A stretch of DNA of 64,000 nt from Ascarosepion bandense (lineage: Eukaryota; Mollusca; Cephalopoda; Sepiida; Sepiidae): assembly GCA_037127315.1 (NCBI GenBank), contig JBBBDQ010001186.1, forward strand, positions 1,101,001 to 1,165,000. Reading direction: 5' to 3'. Under the pieces are notes generated by a model that was not told where the DNA came from, ran no database searches, and was given only the letters and a program-made list of their open reading frames with translations. This document shows, in pieces, positions 11,536-21,574 of this stretch (within the stretch, counting starts at the first letter, position 1; each line of letters begins with the position of its first letter). The translations under genes and the position numbers were made by a program.

Positions 11536-11760
11536 GGTTAGTTCCTGACTTGACTGTTAGAGTTGTGAGTTCAATACCAAGCTACAGCAGTGGTGAACAA
11601 GTAACTTGCAGGGTTAGAAGGAGATAACTCGTGACTTCTAATCGAGGCTTAACGCAAGGTATGGAATTCATATACCCCAGTGATTGTAATAAAGAGTTCG
11701 GTTCGAAATTTCTAACACCGAAAATGGGCGGAGCGTACAACGACCGAAACGTCGTACAAA
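11536..11760 (+). mobile_element. SINE-B: tRNA-like head joined to a PLE-like tail
   Basis: The head contains TTGGTTAGTTCCTGACTTGA (A-box-like) and GTTGTGAGTTCAATACC (B-box-like). It continues into ATATACCCCAGTGATTGTAA, GAGTTCGGTTCGAAATTTC and a degraded ribozyme-like core ending CGACCGAAACGTCGTAC. The same order is seen at 14032-14235 and, diverged, at 42115-42431. Confidence 0.7.
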
Positions 11761-12300
11761 TGGCAACAAAGATGAGGACAATAGTCCGAATAATGTGTAA
11801 ATACTGTAAATACTATCTCATCTCAGAAATATAGACAAATAAAATGATCTATTATTAAACGTCGTACAAATGGCAACAAAGATGAGGACAATAGTCCGAA
11901 TAATGTAAATTCTGTAAATACTATCTCATCTCAGAAATATAGACAAATAGAATGATCTATTATTAAACGTCGTACAAATGGCAACAAAGATGAGGACAAT
12001 AGTCCGAATAATGTAAATTCTGTAAATACTATCTCATCTCAGAAATATAGACAAATAGAATGATCTATTATTAAACGTCGTACAAATGGCAACAAAGATG
12101 AGGACAATAGTTTGAATAATGTGTAAATACTGTAAATACTATCTCATCTCAGAAATATAGACAAATAGAATGATCTATTATTAAACGTCGTACAAAAATG
12201 GCAACAAAGATGAGGACAATAGTCCGAATAATGTGTAAATACTGTTAAATACTACCTCATCTTAGAGATACAGACAAATAGAATGATCTATTATCAAATT
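11750..12300 (+). repeat. tandem array of the SINE-B 3' part, 108-110 bp x 5
   Basis: ACGTCGTACAAATGGCAAC restarts at about 11749, 11859, 11967, 12075 and 12185. Each unit continues through GATGAGGACAATAGTCCGAA, CTATCTCATCTCAGAAATAT and GAATGATCTATTATTAAAC. The units are very similar, so the amplification is recent relative to the SINE. Confidence 0.92.
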
Positions 12301-12314
12301 TAAAGGTAAAATGA

Positions 12315-12399
12315 GTGGAGGTACCTGCTAAACTGTCACCCATCTAGGTATTGATCAGGTTCAACTTCGCTTAACTTCGATTATCGTAAATGAACCGGT

Positions 12400-12405
<6 letters not shown>
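12315..12405 (-). pseudogene. 5S rRNA-derived fragment
   Basis: In minus orientation the segment aligns by eye to the central and 3' parts of 5S rRNA: the complements of CACCCATCTAGGTATTGATC and TCGCTTAACTTCGATTATCG match the 5S regions TTAGTACTTGGATGGGAGAC and AAGCTAAGC. It is diverged, incomplete and not a functional gene. It may be a 5S-derived SINE head. Confidence 0.6.
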
Positions 12406-12438
<33 letters not shown>

Positions 12439-13170
12439 CAGACTTGAACAATACACGAATTACTAAATCAGTTAACTTGTAATACTTATGGGCATGTTTC
12501 ACGTTTCTATTACCAACCAAAATTAAAAATCAGTTTTTCTCATTTCTCTCGTTTCAAGTTTTGGAAGATTTTTTTTCTTCCGAAAAGGTATCTTTATGGT
12601 TGTTGCTTTGTCTTGGCGGGTGTACTCGGTAACCTTCTTTGAATAAAAGATTGAGCACTACAAAGAAGTTGCCCCAAAAAAATCCCACATTGCTAATCTT
12701 TTATTATACATTTTGCTCTTAAAATCCACGCCTACCATAAGATGACCCAAGGGATTCAAATGACCTCTACCCTGACTGCACTTACTTCTCCTATTAAATG
12801 CAAAAGCAGATGTTTTCAAATGAGAATAAGGCGACGCGGGATCTTTTTTTTTATCGAGGTTAATTAAACCACTGAGAAATTGGTAGATATTCTAAAATGG
12901 AAGCGATTTTTCTCTTCGGCAACATGATTTTTTTTCCGAGCAAGGAGAGTCTTCAAAAAATCATCGAGGAAGTGATTTACCAGCAAACATTCTCTTAAAA
13001 TGTAAAAGAAAATTGCATTTTCATAAATTTTCAATTTCGGATTTTAAAAGAAAGAAAGTTTTTTTTTACTTTTTTTTATTTACCTTTCCACGGGGAAATG
13101 ACAAATGAAAATTCAATATTAAAAAAAAGTTTAATATAATTATTTTCCTTTTTGCTTCAAGTGGCGTGTG
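12400..13170. other. (TAA)n tract then unassigned spacer
   Basis: A (TAA)n tract lies at 12401-12437. The following 700 bp shows no gene or recognised element. Confidence 0.5.
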
Positions 13171-13173
13171 CTT

Positions 13174-13177
<4 letters not shown>

Positions 13178-13263
<86 letters not shown>
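13178..13263. repeat. (AC)n(TA)n compound microsatellite
   Basis: About 44 bp of CA repeats run directly into about 42 bp of TA repeats. The open frames on both strands here are simple-sequence artefacts. Confidence 0.98.
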
Positions 13264-13268
<5 letters not shown>

Positions 13269-13397
13269 AGAATCAAATTCATAAGTAAACATACAATCTA
13301 TGTCCTGTATTTGTCTATATTTCTATATACTAGAGAAAAACATTAGCATAAAAAATGCAATATGAACTCTGGTAAAAAAAATGGTTAATGTGCATTA

Positions 13398-13959
13398 GGT
13401 TTGGTTTGCTTTGGTTTGGTTTAGTTTGGTTTGGTTTAGTTTGGTTTGGTTTAGTTTGGTTTGTTTTACGGCATATCAATCTCAATGGGTCATTTACTGC
13501 CGACAAGATTTTACAATAGCTTTGTAAGAAATAAGTTTGTAGATCAGCTTTCTTTGACGTATTTTTGTAAAGTGTTTTTTTTTCTTTTTTTTTTTTTTTT
13601 GAGAGTCAGATATTGTTGCTGGTATGTATTCTCTTTCCAAAAAGGCATTGCTGGCAATATTTTATTTTCCATCAAAAAATATATTGCTGGCAATACTTTT
13701 TTTCCTTCAACATTAAAAAAAATGTATTGCTGGTAATATATTTTTTTCCTTAAAAAATGAAACAGTACTCATAGAGTTTTGACCCCAGTTTTGGGATAAA
13801 CTACTTGCCCATAGCCGGAAACCCAACAGGTGCTACCACTCCGGATCAAGGTGGACCTGGGAACAACAGCAATTAAGAGGTGGTTCCATGCTTCTCACAA
13901 CCTCCCAATCTGAAGCCTTGCTGCCGGATGCAGTTTATTGTCATACCAAGGACCCCTGA
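13398..13959 (-). mobile_element. element X, copy 1
   Basis: An unidentified interspersed element with a second copy at 27766-29053. On the minus strand it starts near 13959 (GGTCCTTGGTATGAC), passes a conserved block of about 185 bp (13770-13955) and a less conserved middle with three TTGCTGGCAATA-type repeats (13648-13740). It ends with ATGCCGTAAAACAAACC and an (AAACC/AAACT)n tail. The direct repeat GCATTA flanks it (13392-13397 and 13960-13965). The 3' simple-repeat tail suggests LINE-mediated retrotransposition. No coding frame was found. Confidence 0.7.
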
Positions 13960-14031
13960 GCATTATGTTTAATAATCCCAGAAATTCAGTTGTTCTTGTC
14001 GTTAAAGACACATGGCCCTGTGGATATAGAT

Positions 14032-14235
14032 GTTGGTTAGTTCCTGTGACTTAACCCAAAGAGTTGTGAGTTCAATACCAGGCAAGTAACTTAGAGGGTT
14101 AGAAAAGAGGCTCTGCGCAAGGAATGAGAATGATGTACCCCAGTGATTGTAATAAAGAGTTCGGTTTGAAATTTCTAGCCGGAGCGTACAACAGCCTAAA
14201 CGTCATCCGAATAATGTAAATAGTGTAACCTATAT
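14032..14235 (+). mobile_element. SINE-B, decayed copy
   Basis: The tRNA-like head (TTGGTTAGTTCCTGTGACTT, GTTGTGAGTTCAATACC) is followed by the tail blocks GTACCCCAGTGATTGTAATA and GAGTTCGGTTTGAAATTTC, with deletions through the ribozyme-like core. Confidence 0.7.
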
Positions 14236-14550
14236 TCTATCGCACAAGTTAACCTGGAACCTCGCAGGTCACGTGGCAATGGAGTCAAGGAGATAAGAGA
14301 TGGCTGTTGACGTTGCCTTTAAACACTTGATGATTGTAGCTGTCAGGGAAGTAGGTCGAAATGCTAGCGTAGAAGTTGCGGTTACACTTCATTGTTTTCA
14401 CTGTAATAAGGTGTGACCTTATTGCTAGTCTAGTAGCTCGAGTAAATTAATGCAGAGCGGGGCACCAAGAAGCTAAGCTCGTCGGAGTAGAATCCGTAAA
14501 AATATTTGTCGAAGAGGCAGAGGGAAACCACATCTCGTCGATGAGAGAGA
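14236..14550. other. unassigned spacer
   Basis: GC content is higher than in the neighbours. No coding frame or recognised repeat was seen. Confidence 0.4.
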
Positions 14551-15317
14551 GACTGGAAAAATTAAATTAAAAAATTAATAAAATTTTCCTTGTCGGTCGT
14601 TTTAATGAAACATGTTTAAATGAAAGATTGCTGTCCAAAACATGTAAACTTTATAACATATTATAGAAAATGGAAGACAGCAAACCTTGTTGTTTCTAAT
14701 AATAACAACCCCATCAAATCTAAACTAGCGATGACTAGTGTATGAATTTCAATGCCATGTACAAGATTGTGTATCTCGTCATAAATCAATTATCTATATT
14801 GGCCATAGTACTACTTCCCTGACTAGACACCTTACATGCCATCTATCTAGTAATAATAGTGCAATAAAAATGTTATTAACCCATAACTTACAAGAACCCT
14901 TATAAAAATACAAAAATACTATTTAAATCACAATATCAAAGGCACCATGCTATAAGAGAGGCACTATATATCAAACAATTTTCCCTACCATCAGTAAAAA
15001 AAAAAAAAAAAAAAAAAAAGCATTAGACAGACACTCACATAATGCCCACCGCGCACATCACTAAAACGAAAAATTGCATTACAGTTAAACATGAGGACAT
15101 AACAACACCGGAAAAATAACATCCTTGAAAATGGCCTGTGAAAAGGCTGAAAGCGCTTAGCAAGTCGAAAATTATGGAACATTTTTACATTCTTTACCTT
15201 CAGCAAAAAGGAAATATGTTAGAAGACTGGAAAAATTAAATATTAAAATGAATAAAATCTTCCTGTGTTAGTCGTTTTTAATGGAATATATTTAAATGGA
15301 AAAGACGCTGCCCACAT
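14551..15317 (+). pseudogene. Penelope-like element, GIY-YIG endonuclease remnant and tail
   Basis: Conceptual translation across frameshifts gives the GIY-YIG signature of PLEs: KIVYLV near 14770, then YIGHSTTSLTRHL starting at about 14795, followed by a stretch rich in S, N and A before the next stops. The tail at 15128-15175 carries GGCC...GGCTGAAAGCGCTTAGC, typical of PLE 3' ends. A direct repeat of about 94 bp (14551-14645 and 15224-15317, both starting GACTGGAAAAATTAAAT) brackets the fragment, as expected for pLTRs or partial tandem PLE copies. A diverged relative lies at 50810-51440. It is inactive. Confidence 0.75.
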
Positions 15318-15375
15318 ATATATATATAATCAGATCTAAAAACTTTCTTTTACATCAAAACAGAGATATGAGAGC

Positions 15376-15376
<1 letters not shown>

Positions 15377-15427
<51 letters not shown>
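15377..15427. repeat. (GATA)n microsatellite
   Basis: About 12 uninterrupted GATA units. The 330 bp downstream shows nothing recognisable. Confidence 0.98.
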
Positions 15428-15755
15428 TTTAACAAGATAAGGGATTTATTGAGATGTCCCTGACACCATCCAATGAAAGGATTCTAAAAAGAAGGTTAAT
15501 CTGTTCCACACTTGTTATTGATTTGGCGTATCATAAAGTTCTTTGATTCATGGTAATATATTAGTCACTCTCAGATTATGTGGCAAGCCAAGAAAAAGCA
15601 GATTATTGATTGACAAGAGAAAAGCTTTGTTCTATTTGCCCTTCAACCTTTCTATTTTGGTCTGCTCATGTCCTTACTTTGTTCTTACCAATCTATTTCT
15701 TTCAATCTGTTTAAATTAACCTATGTTTATATTTATCCATTTCTCTCAGCTTACT

Positions 15756-15757
<2 letters not shown>

Positions 15758-15803
<46 letters not shown>
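15758..15803. repeat. (TA)n microsatellite
   Basis: About 23 TA units, followed by ATATGTATGTAT-type decay to 15870. Confidence 0.97.
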
Positions 15804-15806
<3 letters not shown>

Positions 15807-16048
15807 ATATGTATGTATAGAAATATATACATACATATGTACATATATATGGATAGAAATATATATATATTCAATTGCTTAGACTTCATTTCTATTTTGG
15901 TTTACAGTAATATTTAAAGATAAACTCCAGTGATCTGTCAAATTTTTTCTGCGTAATTTCTTTGTTTGTTTCCTTTTCTATCTGCAGAGATAGTCATCAC
16001 ATTTACAAGACTGCGAGTTTGGTAAACATCAGACTACAGCAGTGACTT

Positions 16049-16051
<3 letters not shown>

Positions 16052-16108
<57 letters not shown>

Positions 16109-16258
16109 TTTTGAAGTCATTCGATTACGGCACCTTAGTTTCAACCTTTCGGTATCTTCAGGCGTTTTATATCAAAATAAAAACGCCCGAAGATAAAAAA
16201 TAAAACGCCTGAAGCTGCTGAAAGGTTGAAACCAAGGTTGCATAATTGACTGACTTTC
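16052..16258. repeat. (TA)n followed by inverted PLE tails
   Basis: The TA tract is at 16052-16105. At 16119-16168 a minus-strand PLE tail reads CGCCTGAAGATACCGAAAGG. A plus-strand decayed copy (CGCCTGAAGCTGCTGAAAGG, 16207-16245) forms the opposite arm. A third tail of this family lies at 20385-20425. Confidence 0.75.
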
Positions 16259-16362
16259 AAATGAGAATACTTAAAAGCTCTACATTATTCATGTATTGAG
16301 CACTTTTCATATCACTGTATACTGGTCTAATTTATTTCCGATCAATAACTGGTTAATGATAA

Positions 16363-16411
16363 TTATATATATATATATATATATATGCGCGCGCGCGTGT
16401 GTGTGTGTGCG
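16363..16411. repeat. (TA)n(CG)n(TG)n microsatellite
   Basis: A three-phase dinucleotide tract: TA, then CG, then TG. Confidence 0.95.
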
Positions 16412-16509
16412 TTTATGTGTGTGTTATGGAATGTGTGATATTTACGTGTATAATTAGATATACAGTAAATGAAGACACAGGTACTTTTATATATAGAAAC
16501 CATTGATAA

Positions 16510-16818
16510 TCAGTCAGTTAAGTGCCATATGTGATGCACACTTTTGATGATCATGTCTCGAAAGAGACATGACTGACTGGGCAGAAGATTATCCTGCAGT
16601 AGGTTGCCATTGCTTTCTGCGGTATACTGGTTGCAAACCAAGGCTATAGAACCCAATCTGTCCTGTTATTTAATCCATAACTGGAGGAAAGAGAAGGATT
16701 AATACATTTCCCAAGTGTATTTGTGCGTAAGTGAATGCAAAGAATTCAACTGGAATTCGAACTCGGCTTTCTGATCTGTTGTTCCGAGTCGATATCCACT
16801 GCACCACAACGCATATCC
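16510..16818 (-). mobile_element. SINE-A, full length with target duplication
   Basis: A minus-orientation SINE-A with tail hairpin, body and tRNA-like head. The exact 12-bp duplication AACCATTGATAA lies at 16498-16509 and 16819-16830. Confidence 0.95.
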
Positions 16819-16830
16819 AACCATTGATAA

Positions 16831-17286
16831 AGATGCTGAAAAATGGTTAATTTGTTGTACCATTTCCACCAATACCTGACTCTTCCTAGCAATTCTTTAA
16901 CTTTACAAGAGCCAGATTAGGTGGAAAATGGCATATTGCTGTCATATCTGACCTGGAGTTGTACAGTCTTCATTTGCCTGTCTTGATAGAGTTCAAAAGC
17001 ATTTATGCAGCTTCTTAGGTGATTATTTTCCATCCTGCAACCACTATCCCACATAAAAAAGACAAACATTGTGAGATTCTTACTGCTCTATCGCTATTTC
17101 CATGGCATGCGTTCTGATCGGCTCCAGCTATGGCTTGTGTAACTGGGACCCACCAAGCTATATACACGAATATGAATCCTCCTCATTTCTTTCATATTCC
17201 ATTAGTAAAGAGTTCCACATGCAAATTCTTCATAAGAACAAATTCTCGACAGGATATTTTACCTACATACTTTTCATTTTTTGGAG

Positions 17287-17287
<1 letters not shown>
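16831..17287. other. unassigned spacer
   Basis: No recognisable gene. The open frames at 17102-17357 end in the TA repeat and show no motif. Confidence 0.4.

Positions 17288-17336
<49 letters not shown>
17288..17336. repeat. (TA)n microsatellite
   Basis: About 24 TA units. Confidence 0.98.
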
Positions 17337-17339
<3 letters not shown>

Positions 17340-17479
17340 ACAAGACCAACTCTGTAAATATCTAAATCCTAAAATTATACGAAAATAAACTTTGAGGACA
17401 ACAAATAACAGACAGAATCTAACTCCGGGGAAAAAAAAAGAAAACTGCGGAATACAGACAATACATACAATACCCCGCA

Positions 17480-17732
17480 GTAAAGAAAAAAACCCCAAAC
17501 GGAACCAACCACAAAGAAAGAAAAAGTGCTCGATACAGAACTAACCAAAGCGGAATAACAAAGAGGAAGCAATGTAGAGCAAAGACACGTAAAAAAATCG
17601 CAAGCTCGCCAAAACCTACCGCGGTTTCACACAACGGCTCGTCAGGGCCCTGACGAGCCGTTGTGTGAAACCGCGGTAGGTTTTGGCGACCTTGTGATTT
17701 TTTTACGTACATATATATATATATATATATAT
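17480..17732. repeat. PLE tail ending in a 122-bp spacerless palindrome
   Basis: Left of 17587 is the PLE tail block containing AAAAAGTGCTCGATACAG, which recurs at 47400-47430 as AAAAAAGTGCTTAATACG. Positions 17587-17708 form an inverted repeat with its axis between 17647 and 17648, no loop, about 61 bp per arm and only about two mismatches. Each arm carries CTGACGAGCCGTTGTGTGAA with GAAACCGCGGTAGG. A TA tract follows at 17709-17732. Confidence 0.88.
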
Positions 17733-17734
17733 TC

Positions 17735-17895
17735 TAAACATATGCTGTTCAATATAAGAGACAATGAATGTCTATTATGTTTAATCATGAGCCGTTCTAA
17801 ACGTCGTATTTTGGCTTTAATTTCAGTTGAAAATAAAGACAAAAATTCTCCAACATTTGGATAAATTTTATCAATTTGGTTCTAATTTAATACTC
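17735..17895 (-). pseudogene. PLE N-terminal fragment, minus orientation
   Basis: This segment is the inverted counterpart of 18225-18385, and the two match closely. On the minus strand it encodes the PLE N-terminal region (EIKAKIRRLERLMIKHNRHS), upstream of the RT domain. It continues towards the shared pLTR-like core. Confidence 0.7.
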
Positions 17896-17984
17896 ATACA
17901 CACAGTAAAAAGAACCTTCAGATATTGGAGGCCATGTACATTAAATCCAAACAACCCACACTTAATAAAATCACGTTTAAATCT

Positions 17985-18235
17985 GGCCATAACACATTAC
18001 ATTGCATTTGAATACATGGTTCTGTTGTCATTTCGAGCTCTCACGCGGTGTGACGTCATAGAACCGCATTACGAATTTGCGAACTGCGTTTGTTATTTTT
18101 GGTAACTATTGCCGTTGCCTAGCGGAGTTTTAGGTCAACACAAAATAAAATCGTCGGTGATGGTGGATGTTATTGTGTTACTGTCTTAATAACCTCTCTG
18201 AAGATGGCCCATGTGAGCCGAAAACTTAGAACCAA
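17985..18235 (+). mobile_element. PLE pLTR-like region with ribozyme-like tail
   Basis: It contains TTCGAGCTCTCACGCGGTGT and GACGTCATAGAACCGCATTA, which recur at 38925-38975. It ends with TCTGAAGATGGCCCATGTGA then GCCGAAAACTTAG, a CTGAAGA-stem-GAAA core. The ATG at 18204 follows directly and opens the N-terminal fragment. Confidence 0.75.
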
Positions 18236-18400
18236 ATTAATAAAAAATTATCCAAATGTTGGAGAATTTTTGTCTTTATTTTCAACTGAAATTAAAGCCA
18301 AAATACGACGTTTAGAACGGCTCATGATTAAACATAATAGACATTCATTGTCTCTTATATTTAACAGTATATGTTTAGAAAATTATTTGCTGCCTCGATA

Positions 18401-18403
<3 letters not shown>
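18204..18403 (+). pseudogene. PLE N-terminal fragment, plus orientation
   Basis: An open frame from ATG 18204 encodes a basic, helix-prone N-terminus (KAKIRRLERLMIKHNRHS, then ENYLLPRYT) like the segment ahead of the RT palm in PLEs. It is cut off by the (TA)n tract at 18404. The RT core that should follow is missing. A separate PLE RT end starts 700 bp downstream and may or may not belong to the same copy. Confidence 0.65.

Positions 18404-18459
<56 letters not shown>
18404..18459. repeat. (TA)n microsatellite
   Basis: About 28 TA units directly abutting the PLE N-terminal fragment. Confidence 0.98.
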
Positions 18460-18463
<4 letters not shown>

Positions 18464-18465
18464 TA

Positions 18466-18643
18466 AGTAAGTAGATATTCTGTTTTTAATCATACAATAT
18501 ATTTATATATTTACTTCTACCGGCCTGATTATTTATGATAAATCTTTCTTACGAAAATCGGCAGGATTCGAACTTACAACCTCTATCAACATAGGGGAAG
18601 TCTCTAATTGATCTGGCCGGTATATATATATATATATATATAT
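18466..18643 (-). mobile_element. SINE-D, tRNA-derived, cut by (TA)n
   Basis: The minus strand carries TTCCCCTATGTTGATAGAGG and the B-box region GTAAGTTCGAATCCTGCC, followed by the body shared with 41218-41396 (GATAAATCAT...GGCC on minus). The head stops at a TA tract (18621-18643). Confidence 0.7.
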
Positions 18644-18804
18644 TTAAAAATCTAAAATGAAAATGGCATGTAGATAAAATCCCAAAACAAATCCTATTGA
18701 TATTAATCGCATTGATTGTATTAAAAATGATGTTGGTAGGTGTATGAATTTCTTTTTCAGTAAATTTCTGGTATATGAATCTTATACTATATTTACATAA
18801 TAAA

Positions 18805-18882
18805 CGTATTTTGTCGCTGAAGAAACGAGAGTTTTCCTCACTGAAATGACCATATGACATATGTAATTTTCTGAGTTTTATT

Positions 18883-18938
<56 letters not shown>

Positions 18939-18992
18939 AATAAAACTCAGAAAATTACATATGTCATATGGTCATTTTAGTGAGGAAAACTC
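18805..18992. repeat. inverted PLE-like tails around a (TA)n core
   Basis: The arms (about 18825-18884 and 18937-18994) are almost perfectly complementary. Both hold ACGAGAGTTTTCCTCACT and CATATGACATATGTAATTTT. The centre is (TA)n at 18885-18936. Just outside the left arm, GTCGCTGAAGAAACGAG begins a CTGAAGA...GAAA core (18818-18848). Confidence 0.88.
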
Positions 18993-18994
18993 TC

Positions 18995-18998
<4 letters not shown>

Positions 18999-19072
<74 letters not shown>
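18999..19072. repeat. (CT)n(TA)n compound microsatellite
   Basis: About 28 bp of CT repeats, then about 46 bp of TA repeats. Confidence 0.98.
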
Positions 19073-19074
<2 letters not shown>

Positions 19075-19087
19075 CACAATCGGAGCA

Positions 19088-20345
19088 TAATTTTACATTA
19101 ACGTAAATCTATACTATTCCACAATGGCGAAGCATGGATTAAAAAATAAAAAAGGTTTGTTACATGGAGCCGAGGTTTCCGAACTAAAAGGCCATTATGT
19201 TTTAAATATATCAACGGAATAGTCCGCATAGACAATCACGGATTATATGGAAATGACGGGCTGATGATAGTGAACAACAGAAGAGTAAATGACAAAATAA
19301 GAAAAATGAATTTTAAACTCTTCAAGGGCCTTGATTTTGAAATAGAAGTCGAAATTAATAAAAAAGATAGTTGTCTAATATTTAGATGTAGAATTTAATT
19401 TACAAACTAGCAGTGTCTCTCTGTATGTGAACACTGGATCTTACAATCCTGCTAACATAATTAATCATATCCCTAAACGAATAGAACACAGGTTGTCTAA
19501 AAATTTATCATAAAACAATTTCCGATTAAAGGAAAATGATTACAAAAAGACTTTCAATGAAAATGCACATAAAAATAAATTAGAATATAAACCACAAATA
19601 AATAATCAAATGTAGAATAATTTGAGGAAACAAAATATTATTTTATTCAACTCACCTATTAATTTAGAAATAGAGTCCAAAATAAGGAAATATTTTTAGA
19701 ATTTATTAATAAACACTTCCCTTAAAACTCAGAATAATACAAAATATTTAATAGAAATACAGTTAAATTAAGTTACAGCTGTACTTGCAATTTAGAGAAT
19801 TACATAGAGACAAATCACCAATAATTTCAAAAATAACGTGCAGCAAAATATCGTTAATGAAAAATATAACTGCAGAGATAAAAGCAAATGTTCACTTGAC
19901 GGAGTTTGTAAAAGCGAAGGAGTTATTTACAAAGCAGAAGTTCAAGATACAAATGAACAGGGAAAAATGTACGTTGGATGTACTAAAGGCAATTTTAAAA
20001 AACGATGGTACAATCATAAGTCAACAGCAAGCCTTAGAAAATGTAACATACTAGCCAACCACGTGTGGAAACTAAAAAAAAAAATGGCAAAGATCCTTGT
20101 GTAACGAGGGATATTAAAAAAGGCCAGACCTTGCAACGGTTGTGATGTCTGCAGTTTGTGCTAAAAAAGAAAATGGCTATAGTATCAGTTCCAGAACGAG
20201 AAAGATTGCTAAATGGAAGGTCCGAAATAATGTCCTTACAAAATATATTTTGGGCTCGTACAAACATGGATAAAAGTGTGTACGATATTATTTCCCTAGT
20301 CTGAAGTAACTCTTCCCTTATTTTGAACTTCATGTTATTCGTTCT
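19088..20345 (+). pseudogene. Penelope-like element: RT C-terminal part, linker and GIY-YIG endonuclease
   Basis: Conceptual translation with several frameshifts and stops follows the PLE order. GAEVSELKGHYVL (about 19170-19210) corresponds to the RT block normally reading GAEVCELVG. YGNDGL (about 19240-19262) corresponds to the YRDDGL catalytic motif, with the first Asp replaced by Asn. DKIRKMNFKLFKG and a TGSYNPANIINHIPKRIEHR block follow. The cysteine-rich linker is CRDKSKCSLDGVC, then VIYKAEV and MYVGCTKGNFKKRWYNH (about 19870-20010), the GIY-YIG core. A terminal LLNGRSEIMS block lies near 20200-20240. The GIY-YIG part is still open (19838-20104). The RT palm N-terminal half is missing, so the element is dead. 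Confidence 0.85.
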
Positions 20346-20379
20346 AAAATTCCTGTTATGTGTTCAAAAAAGCATTGGA

Positions 20380-20425
20380 TATATAACGCCTGACGATACC
20401 GAAAGGTTAAAATTAAGATAGCATA
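20380..20425 (+). ncRNA. PLE tail with hammerhead-like core
   Basis: ACGCCTGACGATACCGAAAGG fits C-U-G-A-N-G-A, a short stem, then G-A-A-A. It lies just beyond the PLE ORF remnant, and the same tail family is at 16119-16168. Confidence 0.5.
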
Positions 20426-20639
20426 ATCGTCTTATAATCTGATTTAGAATATATTTTTCACGCTTTAACACGTGCATGATCATGACATTACAACATATAA
20501 AAAAAATTCAATTTTGGATAATTTTTACGCTCTAATGAACGCTAGCAATTTGTTAACCGTTATATTTGAAGCAGAAAAAAAATTACACTAATTTTTAGCA
20601 GCACAGTTTTGCGGTTATTTTTTGTTACCATAACTCAAA

Positions 20640-20700
20640 TCCCTGAAGATGATCTCAGAAAGAGATTGAAAGTACTTGGGTACCTTGAGAAATGAATGAT
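20640..20700 (+). ncRNA. PLE-type tail with hammerhead-like core
   Basis: CCCTGAAGATGATCTCAGAA then AGAGATTGAAAGTACTTGGG: CTGAAGA is followed by GATCTC pairing with GAGATT (G-U at one pair) and then GAAA-GTAC. This is the cleanest predicted helix II in the window. Confidence 0.5.
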
Positions 20701-20871
20701 AATAACATCTGTTAACGTTACAGCTCATTTCTGACATCTTTCTATTATAACAGGCGAAAGATTATCCGTGAGTATGAACGGATTTTATTAAAAAAGACGC
20801 AGACGCAATGTTTGCAAGTTATTTAATCTTACATGTCAAAACGAAAATTTGCTGCCTAAAGACACAAATTT

Positions 20872-20882
20872 AAATATATATA

Positions 20883-20912
<30 letters not shown>
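20872..20912. repeat. (TA)n(TATG)n microsatellite
   Basis: A short TA tract passes into five TATG units. 20913-21574 shows nothing recognisable. Confidence 0.95.
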
Positions 20913-20913
<1 letters not shown>

Positions 20914-21574
20914 TGATTAAATGGATCGGTATCTAACAAGAGGATAAAATAAAAAAAACTAATAGGAAACGTATCTCAATCTAACATCTCTCACTTTTAC
21001 TAAAGCTTCATTAGAGAGCAAGAGAAAAATGCAAAAAAAAAAAAAAGAATACTGGTATGTTGTGATTTTGGGTTAATTATTATGTGTCACGTGCATTAAA
21101 GTAATAGACAACTTTTAAATATATGTGAGAAATATTTTGAACAATAAAGTGTGTAATAGTATATATGTGTGTTTGTCTTGTCTGTCTAGGTGTATGTTGG
21201 ACGGCAACGTTAGTTTATATATGTGTGGGTGTATGAGGAATGTCTATAGATGTAATTTTTCTGTAGGTTGATGAAATGTAGCAAGATGTTGCAAAAATAT
21301 TATGTTTGGTTGGATCAGTTAAAGATTTCATGATCAAAAAAAACTCTTTTGGGAGACAATTCCACTGCTAAAATAAGTTATTCTGATTGGAAATTTGAAG
21401 AACTTAACTCATGTTGGGTTTTTGGATGATTTTTTTCAAAAGTAACGCTCTGCTAGTTTTAGTTCTTTGTTGAATCTGTAATGGATATATCAACTTTTAC
21501 TAAGTTAAAACTCAGTAACTTTTTTTAATAATTGTCATTTCCCCTGGTCTATACTGCTCTCCCTTCTCTTAAGC

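Noticed and set aside
13066..13346. ORFs rich in Tyr-Ile or Thr-His
   Set aside because: They are translations of (TA)n and (CA)n microsatellites. The same applies to frames at 15723, 17102-17498, 26002, 27068, 45945 and 51671.
19785..20054. 89-residue frame overlapping the PLE endonuclease
   Set aside because: It is a shadow. The GIY-YIG frame is the one starting at 19838.
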